This document shows, one piece after another, positions 62,913 through 64,000 of a stretch of DNA of 64,000 bases. The notes below the pieces were generated by a model that was given only the letters and a program-made list of their open reading frames with translations, was not told the origin of the DNA and did not search any database. Each line of letters opens with the position of its first letter. Positions within the stretch are counted from its first letter, which is position 1. The stretch spans positions 1 through 64,000 of the forward strand of contig JAHHHL010000018.1 of assembly GCA_019359375.1 (NCBI GenBank), in the 5' to 3' direction. The position numbers and the translations under genes were made by a program. Origin of the DNA: Lyngbya sp. HA4199-MV5 (lineage in GTDB: Bacteria; Cyanobacteriota; Cyanobacteriia; Leptolyngbyales; Leptolyngbyaceae).

Positions 62913-63554
62913 TTAATCGACGAGCCATTGCCCCAGCAAATAGCCTACAAATACCAGTTGAACCCCTGCAAACAAAATCACGCCTGTGATGAGCCAGTGA
63001 AGTGACACAACCAATTGGGCAATGCGTCTGAGGATACTTTGCCACCGGGAAGCCCTGATGCTAGCGCGCTCCCATTGGTGCCATAGCCAGAAGATCCCCG
63101 TGAAATAGAGAGACAGCAGCACTGCCAGCGTCGGTGTTCTGAACCACCATTCCACAGGATAAAGAACGCTGTAACGAATGCCACCGAGCAACCACAGTGC
63201 GCCGAAAAGCGTCATGCCAATCACCAGCCAGCGGACAGAATGCCTCAGGGATCGCGTTGTGTCCGATCGACGGTCTGCTGGAGTGTTGAACGGCATCTCG
63301 ACCTGGCTCCACTGCCAGAAAAGGAGCGTCAGGCTCACGGCAAGTAAAATTGCCAGCATAGAAGCACCCAAAAGCCAGGTGCTTTCAGCGACACCGCGCC
63401 ATCCTGGTAGCAAGGAACCCGCGTTGGCACTGTCGGGCTGAAAAGTGGGGTTTCGCAACGGCGAAATTTGGTGAACGACCACAGCGCTGGCAGCCGCAAG
63501 AAGAAACAAAAAGCCAACGCTCAAGAGGGTGCGTGGCATGGGTCGCAGCGTCAT
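62913..63554 (-). CDS. Four-helix membrane protein, unknown
   Basis: The 213-residue protein has about five hydrophobic segments (LLSVGFLFLLAAASAVVV, LLGASMLAILLAVSLTLLF, LVIGMTLFGALWLLGGI, LAVLLSLYFTGIFWLW, LITGVILFAGVQLVFVG). The loop between segments 1 and 2 (NPTFQPDSANAGSLLP) is probably outside. I recognise no family. It lies alone, 138 bases after the partial Uma2 gene. Confidence 0.78.
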   Translation of the reverse strand: MTLRPMPRTLLSVGFLFLLAAASAVVVHQISPLRNPTFQPDSANAGSLLPGWRGVAESTWLLGASMLAILLAVSLTLLFWQWSQVEMPFNTPADRRSDTTRSLRHSVRWLVIGMTLFGALWLLGGIRYSVLYPVEWWFRTPTLAVLLSLYFTGIFWLWHQWERASIRASRWQSILRRIAQLVVSLHWLITGVILFAGVQLVFVGYLLGQWLVD

Positions 63555-63693
63555 TACAGAGTCCTATGAGGGGTACTGATTGGGAGCGATTGCCCTTCAT
63601 CAAGAGACACGGTTTCAGGCAAAACTGTTTCGCTTGCAGACTAAATAGATATCATTTGTGTCCTCAAAGACAAACGCTCAAGGATGAAACCTA

Positions 63694-64000
63694 TCAAGCG
63701 GTCAGAACCCCAGCCAACGTCAGGAGAAACCCAGGTAGGACAGTTTCCCCCGAAAGCGTCGTCGGTTTTACCAAAATCTCTACAGGCTGTTGCGATCGAT
63801 AGATTTCTACCGTTTCTGTTTCTGGATCAAGCAGCCAGCCTAATTGCAACCCATTCTCCACATACTCTCGCATCTTTGCCTGAAGATCCATCAGCTCATC
63901 GCTGGCAGACCGCAACTCAACCACAAAATCAGGACACAGCGGCACATACTTTGTCTGCTGTTCTAGGGTCAAGGTTTGCCAGCGCTCTAGTCGCACCCAT
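63694..64000 (-). CDS. Uma2-family nuclease-like protein, partial
   Basis: Only the C-terminal ~102 residues are inside the window; the frame is open at the right edge. CPDFVVELRSASDEL carries the Asp and Glu of the Uma2 active site, followed by MREYVENGLQLGWLLDPETE and a C-terminal LPGFLLTL. Second Uma2 gene in this window; without the coiled-coil tail seen at 29251. Confidence 0.88.
   Translation of the reverse strand, partial: WVRLERWQTLTLEQQTKYVPLCPDFVVELRSASDELMDLQAKMREYVENGLQLGWLLDPETETVEIYRSQQPVEILVKPTTLSGETVLPGFLLTLAGVLTA

Overview
The window reads as chromosomal DNA of a cyanobacterium, probably a filamentous one of the Leptolyngbya/Oscillatoria kind. Evidence: a plant-type phylloquinone (vitamin K1) pathway, GcGATCGc (HIP1) octamers throughout, a DUF3386-like protein also found in plants, a PPC-domain protein, a caspase homologue, a large PAS/GAF hybrid kinase, Uma2 nucleases and abundant heptamer repeats. 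The genus is inference. Coding density is moderate, and long spacers are filled with repeats.

Layout. 0-8.4 kb: a hypothetical gene, an FHA protein, recA, xseA-xseB (exonuclease VII), a STAS protein and repeat-bearing spacers. 8.4-12 kb: a 1195-residue hybrid histidine kinase. 12.2-17.4 kb: a tightly packed minus-strand cluster of a one-pass membrane protein, an asparagine-synthetase homologue without its glutaminase cysteine, a PLP-decarboxylase homologue without its PLP lysine, and a zinc-ribbon membrane protein. This is the best candidate here for an undescribed system. 17.6-26 kb: ftsH, a decayed IS701-type transposase, glcD, a two-RCK channel with an unusual pore loop, a DCC thiol oxidoreductase and a caspase homologue with Tyr in place of the catalytic His.

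26.3-37.2 kb: a phylloquinone block. menD-menB (minus), menF (minus), menA-menC-menE (plus, tightly packed) and a hotdog thioesterase (minus, overlapping the end of menE) supply most steps from chorismate to phytylated naphthoquinone. menH, the last methylase and the reductase are not in the window. 37.5-41 kb: DUF3386-like gene, nfu, GH57 glucan enzyme. 41-51.5 kb: an AT-richer surface-polysaccharide locus on two diverging arms (GT61 with a frameshift, two GT4, a flippase; then a 2OG-Fe(II) oxygenase, a Wzy-like polymerase, GT2 and a hexapeptide acyltransferase). 51.5-64 kb: EVE protein, orphan peptide-ABC permease, cytochrome P450, queA, YraN, a lumenal pentapeptide protein, a three-gene SWIM zinc-finger cluster, tRNA-Arg(CCU), a PPC-domain protein, a membrane protein and a partial Uma2 gene.

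Repeats are the second theme. A ~130-bp MITE-like element with inverted ends occurs four times, and two inverted copies bracket menD-menB. Heptamer arrays, often arranged as purine arm, short loop, pyrimidine arm, fill spacers and also sit in frame inside menD, menE and the decarboxylase homologue; menC carries a 21-nt array. Because 7 is not a multiple of 3, a stop-free heptamer array encodes the same seven-residue repeat in every frame, which may explain why coding sequences tolerate it.

All functions come from reading motifs; no search was run.
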